A DNA stretch of 64,000 nucleotides from Clostridia bacterium (GCA_017398595.1 JAFQFR010000027.1:1-64000); one strand, 5' to 3'; counted from the stretch's first letter, positions 33,841 through 43,873 are shown. A program made the numbers and translations. The notes: a model not told the origin generated them from the sequence alone.

Positions 33841-36432
33841 ATGGGATATACCCCGATGATGCTGCAATATTTTGAAGTGAAAAACAATTACAAGGATTAT
33901 ATCCTCATGTACCGTCTCGGAGACTTTTACGAGATGTTTTTCGAGGACGCGTATACCGCGTCCCGCGAGCTGGAACTGACGCTGACCGGCAGAGACTGCG
34001 GTATGGAGGAGCGCGCACCGATGTGCGGTGTGCCTTTCCATAAAGCGGATGTTTATATCGGCAGACTTGTGGAAAAAGGATACAAGGTTGCCGTATGCGA
34101 GCAGACCGAGGATCCCGCACTTGCCAAAGGTCTTGTCAAGCGTGAGGTCATCAAAGTCGTAACGCCCGGTACGGTTACCGACAGCTCTATGCTTTCGGAT
34201 CAGAAGAACAACTTTCTGTGTGCGATCAACGTCTCGGACAGCGCATATGCGATCGGTTTTGTCGATATTTCGACAGGTATCGTATATTCTACCGAATGTT
34301 TGGGGGGCGAGAGGGGAAAACGATTGCTCAACGAGCTTTCGTCCTATGCGCCGAGCGAGATTTTGATCAATGTACCCAAGGGGAAAGCTCCCGATCTGGA
34401 TGCATTTATCGGTGAGCGTCTGAGCGCACTTGTCAGCTATGAGCAGGGATTTCGCTTTGATGATCCCGCGGCTTCGGACACGATAAAAAAGCAGTTTCCG
34501 GAGTACGGTACGGATAGGCTGAGCGCATCGTCGATACAAACGATCGCCGCTTTGCTCAGCTATATCAGGGAAACGCAGAAGAGCGACATTTCGTTCATCA
34601 AAGAGTTGCAGGTATACAGCGATACGCAGTATCTGGAATTTGATATTAACACGCATCGCAATTTGGAGATCACCGAATCCATGCGTACTAAGGAGAAGAA
34701 AGGCTCTCTTCTTTGGGTATTGGATAAAACCAAAACGGCGATGGGTGCGCGAATGCTGCGATCCTGGCTGATCCATCCGCTGCGCAGTATCCCGGAAATT
34801 ATGCGCAGGCAGTCCGCTGTGCAGGCGCTTTGCGATGACTACATGACGCGTGAAGAGCTGCACGATCTGCTTGCAAACGTGTTGGATCTAGAGCGTCTGA
34901 TGGCGAAAGTCGCTTATGGCTCTGCCAATGCGCGCGATATGTTGGCGATCCTCGGCAGTATATCGGTCATTCCCGAGGTGAAAAATCTGCTGACAAAGCT
35001 GGAGGGCGAGGAGTTTGCCGAGATCCTTAGCGGTATGGATGATCTTAGCGACATTCGGACAATGCTCTCCGAGGCGATTGACGAGGAGGCACCGCTGACC
35101 ATTCGCGAAGGCGGTATCATCAAAGACGGATACAACGCGGATATTGATACACTGCGCGAGATACGCAACAACGGTGAAGGCTATAAACTCACCATTGAAG
35201 AAAAAGAGCGGGAAGCGACGGGTATCAAGACGCTGCGCGTCGGATACAACCGCGTCTTCGGTTACTATATAGAAGTTACCAAATCGCAGATCGAGCTTGT
35301 TCCCGAGCATTACATACGCAAGCAAACGCTGACAAACTGTGAGCGATACATTACGCAGGAACTCAAAGAGCTGGAGTCCACGATCCTCGGTGCGAGCGAT
35401 AAGCTGGCGGCGATGGAGTACAGCATTTTTCAACAGATCCGCGAGTATCTTGCTGCAAATTCCGCAAGGATCCAGCAGAGCGCGGCGCTTTTGGCGCGGC
35501 TCGACGTGTATATCAGCCTTGCGACCGTAGCGACCAAGAATCGCTATGTTCGCCCCGAGCTTGCCGCGGACGGTCGTATTGAGATCAAAAACGGCAGACA
35601 CCCCGTGGTGGAGAAGTTTATTTCGGATTCCTATTTTGTACCGAATGACACGCTGCTGGATACACAGCAGAATCGGCTTTTGCTGATCACCGGCCCGAAT
35701 ATGGCGGGTAAATCGACCTATATGCGTCAGGTCGCGTTGATCACGCTGATGGCGCAGATCGGCTCGTTTGTTCCCGCTGACAGCGCAGTGATCTCCGTGG
35801 TCGATAAGATCTTTACACGCGTCGGCGCATCGGACGACCTCGCTTCGGGTCAATCCACGTTTATGCTGGAAATGAACGAGGTGGCGTATATCCTTCGCCA
35901 TGCGACCAAGCAGAGCTTGATCGTATACGACGAGATCGGACGCGGTACCAGTACATACGACGGCATGAGCATTGCGCGTGCGGTCGCAGAGTATACCCTC
36001 GGTAAAAAGATCGGTGCAAAGACGCTGTTTGCAACGCATTATCACGAGCTGACGGTGCTCGAAAACGAGTTTGACGGCGTGGTAAACTATAACATCGCGG
36101 CGAAAAAGCGCGGCGATGACATTACTTTCCTGCGCAAGATCGTGCGCGGAGCAGCGGATGACAGCTACGGTATCGAAGTCGCAAAGCTTGCGGGTGTGCC
36201 GAATGAAGTGATCCGCCGTGCCAAGGAGATCTTGAAAAATATTGAGAGCGGCGATACCGCGGTGCAGAAGCCGCAGGTAAAAGTCGTCGAAGAAGACTTC
36301 GACATGCTTTCCATGCTCAGTGCCGATGAGGAAAGAGAAGTGGCGGACAAACTGCGTCAAGTAGACATCAACACCCTCACGCCGATCGAGGCAATGAACT
36401 TGATTTTTGAGCTGAAAAAGAAACTGAAATGA
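33841..36432 (+). CDS. mutS: DNA mismatch repair protein MutS
   Basis: Recognises mismatches and starts repair as an ATPase clamp. 863 residues, full length: mismatch-binding Phe-x-Glu in YRLGDFYEMFFEDA near 30, connector and lever domains, then the ATPase with Walker A GPNMAGKSTYMRQ near 620, the Walker B region LIVYDEIGRGTSTYDG near 695 and FATHYHELT near 730. The C-terminal helix-turn-helix dimerisation region is present. A GGAGGTGAG site precedes the ATG. mutL follows 16 bases downstream. Confidence 0.98.
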   Translation: MGYTPMMLQYFEVKNNYKDYILMYRLGDFYEMFFEDAYTASRELELTLTGRDCGMEERAPMCGVPFHKADVYIGRLVEKGYKVAVCEQTEDPALAKGLVKREVIKVVTPGTVTDSSMLSDQKNNFLCAINVSDSAYAIGFVDISTGIVYSTECLGGERGKRLLNELSSYAPSEILINVPKGKAPDLDAFIGERLSALVSYEQGFRFDDPAASDTIKKQFPEYGTDRLSASSIQTIAALLSYIRETQKSDISFIKELQVYSDTQYLEFDINTHRNLEITESMRTKEKKGSLLWVLDKTKTAMGARMLRSWLIHPLRSIPEIMRRQSAVQALCDDYMTREELHDLLANVLDLERLMAKVAYGSANARDMLAILGSISVIPEVKNLLTKLEGEEFAEILSGMDDLSDIRTMLSEAIDEEAPLTIREGGIIKDGYNADIDTLREIRNNGEGYKLTIEEKEREATGIKTLRVGYNRVFGYYIEVTKSQIELVPEHYIRKQTLTNCERYITQELKELESTILGASDKLAAMEYSIFQQIREYLAANSARIQQSAALLARLDVYISLATVATKNRYVRPELAADGRIEIKNGRHPVVEKFISDSYFVPNDTLLDTQQNRLLLITGPNMAGKSTYMRQVALITLMAQIGSFVPADSAVISVVDKIFTRVGASDDLASGQSTFMLEMNEVAYILRHATKQSLIVYDEIGRGTSTYDGMSIARAVAEYTLGKKIGAKTLFATHYHELTVLENEFDGVVNYNIAAKKRGDDITFLRKIVRGAADDSYGIEVAKLAGVPNEVIRRAKEILKNIESGDTAVQKPQVKVVEEDFDMLSMLSADEEREVADKLRQVDINTLTPIEAMNLIFELKKKLK

Positions 36433-36448
36433 AAGGTGGTGCGCGGAA

Positions 36449-38383
36449 ATGGGAAAAATCAATGTGCTCAGCACACAGGTGGCAAACCTGATCGCAGCGG
36501 GCGAAGTGGTCGACAGACCTGCGTCTGTCGTCAAAGAGTTGATGGAAAACTCGATTGACGCGCACGCTGAACATATCACCGTTGAGATCAAAAACGGCGG
36601 CGTTTCTTACATTCGCGTTTCGGATGACGGCAGCGGTATCGCTCCCGAGGATATGCCGCTCGCGCTCAAACGGCATGCGACCAGTAAGATCGAAAAAGCA
36701 GCGGATCTTTCCGCGATCTTTACGCTTGGCTTCCGCGGCGAGGCGCTTGCCGCGATCTCTTCGGTCTCCAAGGTGCGTATCCTGTCTAAAACCGAGGATG
36801 CGCAAAACGGAACGCTGCTTTTTGCAGACGGCGGAGAGATCATGGAGGTGCGTGAGACTGGTTGCCCCAAGGGAACGACCATCACGGTGGAAGAGTTGTT
36901 TGCCAATGTACCCGCACGCCGCAAGTTTTTGAAAAAAGACTCGACAGAGGCAGCGGCGGTTTGTGCTGCGGTGGAAAAAGTTGCACTCTCCCATCCCGAA
37001 ATCGCTTTTCGCTTGATCTCGGACGGAAATGTCAAGCTGGAAAGTGCAGGGGACGGCAAACTGGATCATGCGATCTATTCGATCCTCGGCAAAGATTTTG
37101 CCAAAAGGCTTTTGCAGGTAAAATGTCACAGCGACGGCGTAGATGTTTACGGTTATATCGGTCGCTCGGACAATGTAAAACCAACGAGAAATTTCCAAAA
37201 CTTTTTTATCAATCACCGCTATGTAAAAAGCCGGACTGCTATGGCAGCGCTGGAACAGGCATACAGCTCCTACATAGCACCCGAAAAATTTCCGTCTTGT
37301 GTACTGTTCATTGATATTCACCCGGGCGCGGTCGATGTGAATGTGCATCCCGCAAAGCTGGAAGTGAAATTCTCTAATGAGAAGTTGATTTTTGATACGG
37401 TATATTATGCGGTCAGAAGCACGATCGAGAAAAACATCGACCGTCCGGATCTGATCTTACGCAGTCCGTCGCCCGCGGCACATTCGACGCTGAATGCATT
37501 CGTTCCGGTGATGGATCGCGCCGAGCGGCAGACGTTTATGCCCGAACAGGCGCGCATCGACCGACAGGGGCAGATCGCTTTTGCTTCCTCTGTCTCGGAT
37601 CAATTCCGCGAGCAGGTGCGCAGGGAATGGAACCCCGATCCCGCACAAGTGACACCCGTAAAGGAGCCTTTGCCAAGCGAAGCGCCGAAGTTTGCACCGC
37701 AGATAGATATACCGATACCGCAAGCGCCTGTTTATACCGAACCCGTGGTACAGGAAACTGTCACGCAGGCAAAAGCAGAAATTGCAGAAACGCCGCTCCC
37801 GGATTATCGGATCATCGGTGCGGCATTTAATACATACATCTTTGTCGAAACCGAGGGCAGGGTCGTTATCATTGATAAGCACGCAGCGCATGAGCGCATT
37901 TTGTTTGAGTCGCTGCGCGGCAAGCTCCGCGGCTTTTCGCCTGCACCGCAGATGCTGCTCGTTCCCATCACGGTGGGACTTTCGCAGAGCGATTTTCATG
38001 CGGTTGTGGAATATGCGGACAGCTTCCGCGAGGTCGGATTTGATTTTGATTTGGAGCACGACCAGCGACAAGTCAAATTGATCCAGATACCGTCCGCACT
38101 GAAAATTTCGGATGTCGAAGATGTTTTTGCCACCATGGCGGATCGTCTTGCGGACGGAACCGGAAATGTGGAGATCACAAAACAGGATGCATATGAAAGA
38201 GCATTGTATCAGGCATCCTGCAAAGCCGCCATGAAAGGCGGTCGCTCGGACAGCGAAGCGGATATGCGCTTTGTTGTTGAAAAAATACTGACCATCCCCG
38301 ACATCACGGTGTGCCCGCACGGCAGACCGGTCGTTATCAACCTGTCAAAGCATGATCTGGACAAGCAGTTCGGCAGGGAATAA
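36449..38383 (+). CDS. mutL: DNA mismatch repair protein MutL (endonuclease type)
   Basis: 644 residues. The GHKL ATPase motifs are ELMENSIDAHA near 30, DDGSGI near 57, RHATSKI near 75 and GFRGEALAAISSV near 95. The variable linker is at about 345-440. The C-terminal domain has the metal motif DKHAAHERILFE (the DQHAxxE type) near 475 and CPHGRPVVINL near 620, so it should be the nicking-competent MutL found in bacteria without MutH. Its start lies 16 bases after mutS, tgt follows within 17, and all appear co-transcribed. Confidence 0.97.
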   Translation: MGKINVLSTQVANLIAAGEVVDRPASVVKELMENSIDAHAEHITVEIKNGGVSYIRVSDDGSGIAPEDMPLALKRHATSKIEKAADLSAIFTLGFRGEALAAISSVSKVRILSKTEDAQNGTLLFADGGEIMEVRETGCPKGTTITVEELFANVPARRKFLKKDSTEAAAVCAAVEKVALSHPEIAFRLISDGNVKLESAGDGKLDHAIYSILGKDFAKRLLQVKCHSDGVDVYGYIGRSDNVKPTRNFQNFFINHRYVKSRTAMAALEQAYSSYIAPEKFPSCVLFIDIHPGAVDVNVHPAKLEVKFSNEKLIFDTVYYAVRSTIEKNIDRPDLILRSPSPAAHSTLNAFVPVMDRAERQTFMPEQARIDRQGQIAFASSVSDQFREQVRREWNPDPAQVTPVKEPLPSEAPKFAPQIDIPIPQAPVYTEPVVQETVTQAKAEIAETPLPDYRIIGAAFNTYIFVETEGRVVIIDKHAAHERILFESLRGKLRGFSPAPQMLLVPITVGLSQSDFHAVVEYADSFREVGFDFDLEHDQRQVKLIQIPSALKISDVEDVFATMADRLADGTGNVEITKQDAYERALYQASCKAAMKGGRSDSEADMRFVVEKILTIPDITVCPHGRPVVINLSKHDLDKQFGRE

Positions 38384-38400
38384 GAGAAAAGGAATGCGTA

Positions 38401-39537
38401 ATGTTTAAGTTACTGAAAACCGAAGGAAAAGCAAGACGCGGCGAGTTTGAGACCGTGCACGGCACCATACAGACGCCGGTATTTATGAACGTGGGCACCA
38501 GCGCTGCTGTCAAAGGCGGTATTTCCACGATGGATCTGCGCGAGATCGGCTGTCAGGTCGAGCTTTCCAACACCTATCATCTGCACATTCGCCCCGGGGA
38601 TGAGCTGGTTTACAAGATGGGCGGAATTCATAAGTTTTTCAATTGGGACAAGCCTGTTTTGACCGACAGCGGCGGATTTCAGGTATTCTCTCTTGCCAAA
38701 CTGCGCAAAATTACCGAAGAGGGCGTTTTCTTTAACTCGCATATGGACGGCAAACGCATCTTTATGGGGCCCGAAGAGAGTATGCGCATTCAGTCGCATC
38801 TGGCTTCTACGATCGCTATGGCGTTTGACGAGTGCGTAGAAAATCCCGCACCGTATAAATATGTGAAAAAGTCGCACGAACGTACGATCCGCTGGTTGTA
38901 TCGCTGCAAAGCGGAGATGGACAGACTGAACTCGCTGCCTGATACTATCAATAAAAAGCAGATGCTTTTCGGTATCAATCAGGGCGGCACCTATGAGGAT
39001 CTTCGTATTGAGAATATGAAGGAGATCGCCAAACTGGATCTGGACGGCTATGCCATCGGCGGTCTTGCCGTCGGTGAGGAAGCGGATGAGATGTATCGTA
39101 TTATCGATGCGGTTGAGCCGTATATGCCGAAAGATAAGCCGAGATATTTGATGGGTGTCGGCACGCCGCTCAATATTCTGGAAGCGGTCAGACGCGGCGT
39201 GGACTTCTTCGATTGCGTCATGCCCAGCCGTAATGCGCGCCACGGCAACCTGTTTACCTGGCACGGCAAAATGAATATCAATAACGAGCGCTTCTTTGAT
39301 GATCCGCGTCCGATCGATGAGGGATGCGGCTGTCCTGCGTGCCGCAATTACAGCCGTGCATACATTCGTCATCTGTTTAAGGCACGCGAGCTTCTCGGCA
39401 TGCGTCTGTGCGTGCTGCACAATCTGTATTTCTACAATGAACTGATGCAGAAGATCCGCGACGCACTGGACGGCGGATATTATGAGAGCTTTTTTGCAAA
39501 GTATTCGCAGATTTTGGATAAGCGGACGGATAACTGA
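38401..39537 (+). CDS. tgt: Queuine/preQ1 tRNA-guanine transglycosylase
   Basis: Exchanges G34 of GUN tRNAs for preQ1. 378 residues with the substrate motif LTDSGGFQVFSLAK (catalytic Asp near 90), GGLAVGE near 220, DFFDCVMPSRNARHGNLFT near 265 (second catalytic Asp) and the zinc site CGCPACRNYSRAYIRHL near 308. In many Bacillota tgt sits with queA and ruvB; here it is attached to mutSL. No queA or preQ1 riboswitch is visible nearby. A GGA-type ribosome site precedes the ATG. Confidence 0.97.
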   Translation: MFKLLKTEGKARRGEFETVHGTIQTPVFMNVGTSAAVKGGISTMDLREIGCQVELSNTYHLHIRPGDELVYKMGGIHKFFNWDKPVLTDSGGFQVFSLAKLRKITEEGVFFNSHMDGKRIFMGPEESMRIQSHLASTIAMAFDECVENPAPYKYVKKSHERTIRWLYRCKAEMDRLNSLPDTINKKQMLFGINQGGTYEDLRIENMKEIAKLDLDGYAIGGLAVGEEADEMYRIIDAVEPYMPKDKPRYLMGVGTPLNILEAVRRGVDFFDCVMPSRNARHGNLFTWHGKMNINNERFFDDPRPIDEGCGCPACRNYSRAYIRHLFKARELLGMRLCVLHNLYFYNELMQKIRDALDGGYYESFFAKYSQILDKRTDN

Positions 39538-39567
39538 TTTTTGTAATTATAGAGGGGGAAAACGGTC

Positions 39568-40965
39568 ATGAATTATGATGTGATCATTGTCGGCGCGGGT
39601 CCCGCGGGCATTTTTACCGCTCTGGAGATGCTGCGTAACGGCAGTAAATCGAAGATTTTGTTGATTGAAAAAGGCAAGCCCGTTGAAAAGCGGCATTGCC
39701 CCAAGGCGGAGGTCGGTAAGTGCGTAAACTGCAAGCCGAGCTGTGCAATTACGACAGGCTTCTCGGGTGCAGGTGCTTTTTCGGACGGTAAGCTCAGCCT
39801 TTCTTATGAGGTCGGCGGCGATCTGCCCGATCTGATCGGCGCGGAATTTGCGCAGGAGCTTATCGACTACACGGACAAGATCTACCTTGCGTTTGGCGCT
39901 GATCCGCATGTGGAAGGCATCAGCGATGATGACGAGATCAAAGAGATCCGCAAAAATGCCATCAAGGCAAACCTCAAACTTGTAGACTGCCCGATTCGCC
40001 ACCTCGGCACCGAAAAGGCGCAGAAGCTCTATTTGGATATTCAGAACTGGCTTCTCGAGCACGGCGTAGATATGATGTTCTCCACCGAGTGCGAAAACAT
40101 CATTATCGAAGACGATGTTTGTAAGGGCGTTGTGATTCGTGAAAAGGGCGAGCAAAAGGAGTTCCGCGCTCCCGAAATCGTCATTGCTACCGGTCGCCGC
40201 GGCGCGGACTGGCTGGAAAGCATTTGCGAGAAGCACGGTATTGCTCATAGACCGGGTACGGTGGACATCGGCGTGCGTGTCGAATGCCGCAACGAGGTTA
40301 TGGAAAAGGTCAACAAGGTGCTCTATGAGAGCAAGCTGATCGGCTATCCGAAGCCTTGGAAAAACAAGGTCAGAACCTTCTGTCAAAATCCAGGAGGTTT
40401 CGTTGCACAGGAAAACTATGACAACGACCTTGCCGTGGTCAACGGTCACAGCTACAAGGACATGAAGAGCAACAATACCAACCTTGCCATTCTTGTCAGC
40501 CATAACTTTACCGAACCGTTTAACCAACCGATCGCCTATGCGCAAAAGGTCGGTGAATTGACCAACATGCTGGCATCCGGTCACATTCTCGTGCAGCGTT
40601 ACGGCGATATTCTCGACGGTAAGCGCACATGGGCAAAGGAACTTGCGTTCAGCAATGTGAAACCTACGCTGAAAGATGCCGTACCCGGAGATATTACGGC
40701 GGCAATGCCGTACCGCGCGATGACCAATATCATTGAGTTTATCAAGATGCTGGATCAGGTCGTTCCGGGGTTTGCAAGCACCGAAACGCTGCTGTACAGC
40801 CCTGAACTGAAGTTCTATTCCAACAAAGTCAAAATGGATGAGAACCTTGATACCAATATCAAAGGTTTGCATTGCCTCGGCGATAGCTCCGGTTGGACGC
40901 GCGGACTGATGATGAGCAGTGTAATGGGCGTGCTCATGGGCAGAAAACTGCTGGAAAAAGAATAA
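39568..40965 (+). CDS. FAD-dependent oxidoreductase of the COG2509 type
   Basis: 465 residues with an N-terminal dinucleotide-binding motif (DVIIVGAGPAGIFTALEML, 3-21), a KCVNCKPSCAI segment with three Cys near 55 that could hold a metal or cluster, FSGAGAFSDGKLSL near 70, and a C-terminal FAD-binding GLHCLGDSSGWTRGLMMSSVMG near 435. Family members are annotated only as NAD(P)/FAD-dependent oxidoreductases, so the substrate is unknown. It follows tgt by 30 bases with a GAGGGGG ribosome site and is the last gene of the operon. Confidence 0.85.
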   Translation: MNYDVIIVGAGPAGIFTALEMLRNGSKSKILLIEKGKPVEKRHCPKAEVGKCVNCKPSCAITTGFSGAGAFSDGKLSLSYEVGGDLPDLIGAEFAQELIDYTDKIYLAFGADPHVEGISDDDEIKEIRKNAIKANLKLVDCPIRHLGTEKAQKLYLDIQNWLLEHGVDMMFSTECENIIIEDDVCKGVVIREKGEQKEFRAPEIVIATGRRGADWLESICEKHGIAHRPGTVDIGVRVECRNEVMEKVNKVLYESKLIGYPKPWKNKVRTFCQNPGGFVAQENYDNDLAVVNGHSYKDMKSNNTNLAILVSHNFTEPFNQPIAYAQKVGELTNMLASGHILVQRYGDILDGKRTWAKELAFSNVKPTLKDAVPGDITAAMPYRAMTNIIEFIKMLDQVVPGFASTETLLYSPELKFYSNKVKMDENLDTNIKGLHCLGDSSGWTRGLMMSSVMGVLMGRKLLEKE

Positions 40966-40975
40966 CAAAAGAATA

Positions 40976-41012
40976 AAAAGAAGATCAGCTGCGAAACAAC
41001 TGATCTTCTTTT
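40976..41012. terminator. Bidirectional terminator between convergent operons
   Basis: AAAAGAAGATCAG/CTGATCTTCTTTT, a 13-bp perfect stem, between the COG2509 gene and rsmI. Confidence 0.92.
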
Positions 41013-41876
41013 CTATTTCACATATTCATTATATACAACATTCTTGGGTACGCCGCGGTCTTTGGCGGCGGCTTTGATGGCATCGTTTTTCGACATGCCT
41101 TGCGCAATGTAATGCTCGACATGCTCCGCGATACTCATTTGTTCCCAAAAGGCAAGGGAAGTATCCTGCTCCGTACAGCCTTCGATCACCAGTACATATT
41201 CACCGCGGGGATTATTGTTTTGGTAGTAAAGGCAGGCTTCCGCAAGCGTCGTGCGCATGATTTCCTCGTTGAGCTTGGTCAGTTCGCGGCAAAGGGAAAC
41301 TTTGCGGTCGCCGAGGGTAGCCAAAAGGTCTGCGAGCGTTTTGGTGAGCTTGTGCGGCGCTTCGTAAACGATCAGCGTTCTTGTTTCTTTTTCCAGAATG
41401 TTCAGCCTTGCGTTTCGTTCATTCTTTGTAACAGGCAAAAAGCCTTCAAACGCAAAATAACGTGTGTCCCGTGCAGAAAGCGTCAGCGCGGTGATCGCGG
41501 CGCTGACACCGGGCGCTGCCGTGACGGGAATGTTGTTTTGGGCGCAGAGCTTGACAAGGTCTTCACCCGGATCGCTGATCGCAGGCGTGCCTGCGTCGGT
41601 GACGAGCGCACAGGATTCACCCGCCGTCAGCCGCGCCAGAATTTCTTCTCCGCGGCTTTTTTTGTTGTGCTCGTGGTAACTGACGGTTTCTTTTGCAATT
41701 TCAAGGTAGTGCAGAAGTTTCGCGGTGTTGCGCGTGTCCTCGGCTGCGACAAAGTCTACCTCGCGCAGAACTTTTACGGCGCGATAGGTAATATCGCTCA
41801 TGTTGCCGATCGGAGTGGTGACCAGATAAAGCGTGCCACCCACAACTTTATTCTTACTTTCGTCCATTTGTCTCAC
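41013..41876 (-). CDS. rsmI: 16S rRNA 2'-O-methyltransferase RsmI
   Basis: Methylates the ribose of C1402 of 16S rRNA with SAM. 287 residues of tetrapyrrole-methylase fold: GTLYLVTTPIGNMSDITYRAVKVL near 15, VAAEDTRNTAKLL near 40, LVTDAGTPAISDPGEDLV near 85 and YEAPHKL near 170. The 4-base overlap with the upstream trmN6-like gene shows translational coupling. The order trmN6-like then rsmI in the holB-ricT neighbourhood matches yabB-yabC in Bacillus subtilis. Confidence 0.95.
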   Translation of the reverse strand: MRQMDESKNKVVGGTLYLVTTPIGNMSDITYRAVKVLREVDFVAAEDTRNTAKLLHYLEIAKETVSYHEHNKKSRGEEILARLTAGESCALVTDAGTPAISDPGEDLVKLCAQNNIPVTAAPGVSAAITALTLSARDTRYFAFEGFLPVTKNERNARLNILEKETRTLIVYEAPHKLTKTLADLLATLGDRKVSLCRELTKLNEEIMRTTLAEACLYYQNNNPRGEYVLVIEGCTEQDTSLAFWEQMSIAEHVEHYIAQGMSKNDAIKAAAKDRGVPKNVVYNEYVK

Positions 41877-42625
41877 TCCTTGAAGCTTCCGTTTTCATAG
41901 ATATAGGCAAATGCCTCTGTGTATTCGGTGTGCGATCTGTCTTTGTACATAAGCAGCGGCTTTTCAATTTTGATCTCGGGAGATGCGCCTTTTTTTCCTT
42001 CTACGAGGATGAGGGAAGGGGCGGCATCCGAATCCGGATGTACAAGGCAAAGTCGCTTCGGCTCAATTTTTGCCTGCCGCATCGCGTAGAATAATTCGGT
42101 CATACGCTCGGGGCGATACACTGCATAAAATATGCCGCCGTGCTTGAGATTTTTCGCGGCTGCTACGCAAAATGCATCGATGCCGCCGAGAATTTCATGG
42201 CGCGCAATGGCTTTAGCATTGTGCGTGTTGACTGCGCCGCTGCCTGCACGCATATAGGGCGGATTGGTAAAAATAATATCCGCTTCCAGTCCGAGATCTG
42301 CAAAAGACAATTCGCGCACGTCTTTGCAGAGAGCGGTTACGCGATCCGAAAAGGCGTTGATCTCGATGTTGCGCGTAATGATCTGAAAAAAATCTTCCTG
42401 CGCTTCCACTGCATAGATCTTTTTGCATTTATCGCGTGCAGCGCAGAGAAAGGAAACGATGCCCGTTCCCGCACCGAAGTCTAACGCAACGGCACAAGGC
42501 GCGCGGCGAACAAAGGCGGCAAGCAGCAGTGCGTCGGTGCCGAAGGTCAAGCCGTCTTTCTTTTGTATCAGTAAAATATTTTCATTGACGCGGTCGATCC
42601 GCTCGTCTGTGTTGATAGAAATCAC
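41873..42625 (-). CDS. TrmN6/YabB-like N6-adenine methyltransferase
   Basis: 250 residues, class I SAM methyltransferase: binding motif VALDFGAGTGIVSFL near 45, the acidic AVEAQEDFF near 72 and the N6-adenine catalytic motif IIFTNPPYMRAG near 115. Relatives (YfiC/TrmN6) methylate A37 of tRNA-Val1 in Escherichia coli, so an RNA adenine target is likely. It overlaps rsmI by 4 bases. Position and partners fit YabB of Bacillus subtilis. Confidence 0.9.
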   Translation of the reverse strand: MISINTDERIDRVNENILLIQKKDGLTFGTDALLLAAFVRRAPCAVALDFGAGTGIVSFLCAARDKCKKIYAVEAQEDFFQIITRNIEINAFSDRVTALCKDVRELSFADLGLEADIIFTNPPYMRAGSGAVNTHNAKAIARHEILGGIDAFCVAAAKNLKHGGIFYAVYRPERMTELFYAMRQAKIEPKRLCLVHPDSDAAPSLILVEGKKGASPEIKIEKPLLMYKDRSHTEYTEAFAYIYENGSFKE

Positions 42626-42642
42626 TTTATATCCTTAAATCA

Positions 42643-42676
42643 AGAAGCGGATGCGATAAATATCGGATCCGCTTCT
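42643..42676 (-). terminator. Hairpin after the ferredoxin gene
   Basis: GAAGCGGAT..CGATA pairs with TATCG..ATCCGCTTC around a short loop with one internal mismatch region. The T tract on the minus strand is weak (TTGATTT). Confidence 0.65.
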
Positions 42677-42701
42677 CGGTTATGTATTCTGTTGGTGACG
42701 A

Positions 42702-42872
42702 TTACTCAGCAGAGGGAGCATCAACAGGGCAAACGCCTGCGCACGCACCGCACTCAACGCAGGTATCTGCGTCGATAACCATCTTACCGTCCTGCTCGCT
42801 GATTGCGTTTACGGGGCACTCAGCCTCGCAAGCACCGCAAGCGATGCAATCATCGGAAATCTTGTATGCCAT
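42702..42872 (-). CDS. 2[4Fe-4S] ferredoxin
   Basis: Low-potential electron carrier of 56 residues with two perfect cluster motifs: [12 protein letters not shown] and [12 protein letters not shown]. It is typical of clostridial ferredoxins. The start at 42872 (MAYKISDDC) has a GGAGGTG site; in-frame upstream codons lie in the promoter region. A TTGATT-16-TACAAT promoter on the minus strand lies about 42896-42924. It separates ricT from the trmN6-like gene, an insertion relative to the Bacillus order. It has its own hairpin downstream, so it is likely a separate unit. Confidence 0.95.
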   Translation of the reverse strand: MAYKISDDCIACGACEAECPVNAISEQDGKMVIDADTCVECGACAGVCPVDAPSAE

Positions 42873-42952
42873 TCTTAACACCTCCGTTAAAAGATAATTC
42901 AATTGTAACACAAATTCCCGAAAAATCAATAGCTAAAGCGAAAAAACTGCAA

Positions 42953-43864
42953 TTATTTTTTGGAAGAACTTGCCTCGCCCGAATTTTCTGTATTGACGGG
43001 TTTTTGATTTTTCAGATACAGCAGGGTGACATCGTCTACCGCAAAAGCTTTGGGGCTTTCGGTTTTTTCTTCCAATCTGACTTTGATGAGTCCTGCCAGG
43101 GGATTGGTCTCGATGACAACACCGTTGCCGTTTTCGGTTTTTACCGTAGAGCCGAGCGGCGGCGTTCTCTTAATTGCTTCTTCGTAGGTTTCGTGCTCAT
43201 AGCGCAGACAGCACATCAGTCTGCCGCACGCACCCGAGATCTTGGCAGAATTGAGCGAGAAATTCTGCTCCTTTGCCATCTTGATCGATACCTGCACAAA
43301 ATCCGAGAGGAAGGAGCTGCAGCAGAAAGGTCTGCCGCAGACGCCGAGACCGCCGAGCAGCTTTGCCTCGTCGCGGATACCGATCTGACGAAGTTCGATT
43401 CTCGTTCTGAACACAGAGGCGAGATCCTTGACGAGATCGCGGAAATCCACTCTGCCATCCGATGTGAAATAGAAGAGCAGTTTGGAATTGTCGAAGGTGT
43501 ATTCCGCTTCCACAAGGTTCATATCCAGCTTGTGATCGGCGATTTTTTTCTTGCAGATGTCAAATGCTTCCGCTTCTTTTGCTTTGTTCTCCTCTGCGTG
43601 CTTCAGATCCGCTGCAGACGCAATACGGACTACCGGACGAAGCGGCGGAACGATCTCGGAAGATTTGACCATTTTGTTCGGCGTAGCTACAGCACCGATC
43701 TCGAGACCGCGAGCAGTCTCGACGATGACACTGTCGGCAGCATTTGCCCGGTGTTTGTTCGCCGCAAAATAATATACCTTTCCGGTCGGTTTGAATTTGA
43801 CACCGATGATCTCTACCTCGGCGGGCATTTCTACTTCGGTGTTTTGTTCTTGATTATCGCACAT
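42953..43864 (-). CDS. ricT: PSP1-domain protein, RicT/YaaT-like
   Basis: 303 residues with the PSP1 C-terminal domain and the family cysteines in GVCGRPFCCSSFL near 165 and GACGRLMCCLRYE near 205. In Bacillus subtilis YaaT (RicT) forms the Ric complex with YlbF and YmcA, binds Fe-S clusters and affects RNase Y activity and sporulation or competence entry. It lies 9 bases after holB, as in B. subtilis. The likely partner is the YlbF/YmcA-family protein at 33409-33807. The acidic and Ser-rich C-terminal tail is variable. Confidence 0.9.
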   Translation of the reverse strand: MCDNQEQNTEVEMPAEVEIIGVKFKPTGKVYYFAANKHRANAADSVIVETARGLEIGAVATPNKMVKSSEIVPPLRPVVRIASAADLKHAEENKAKEAEAFDICKKKIADHKLDMNLVEAEYTFDNSKLLFYFTSDGRVDFRDLVKDLASVFRTRIELRQIGIRDEAKLLGGLGVCGRPFCCSSFLSDFVQVSIKMAKEQNFSLNSAKISGACGRLMCCLRYEHETYEEAIKRTPPLGSTVKTENGNGVVIETNPLAGLIKVRLEEKTESPKAFAVDDVTLLYLKNQKPVNTENSGEASSSKK

Positions 43865-43873
43865 AGTTTATCC

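Noticed and set aside
32959..36591. Long minus-strand open frames (about 634 and 567 codons) opposite miaB, mutS and mutL
   Set aside because: Shadow frames of three conserved genes; codon composition mirrors the complement of the real frames.
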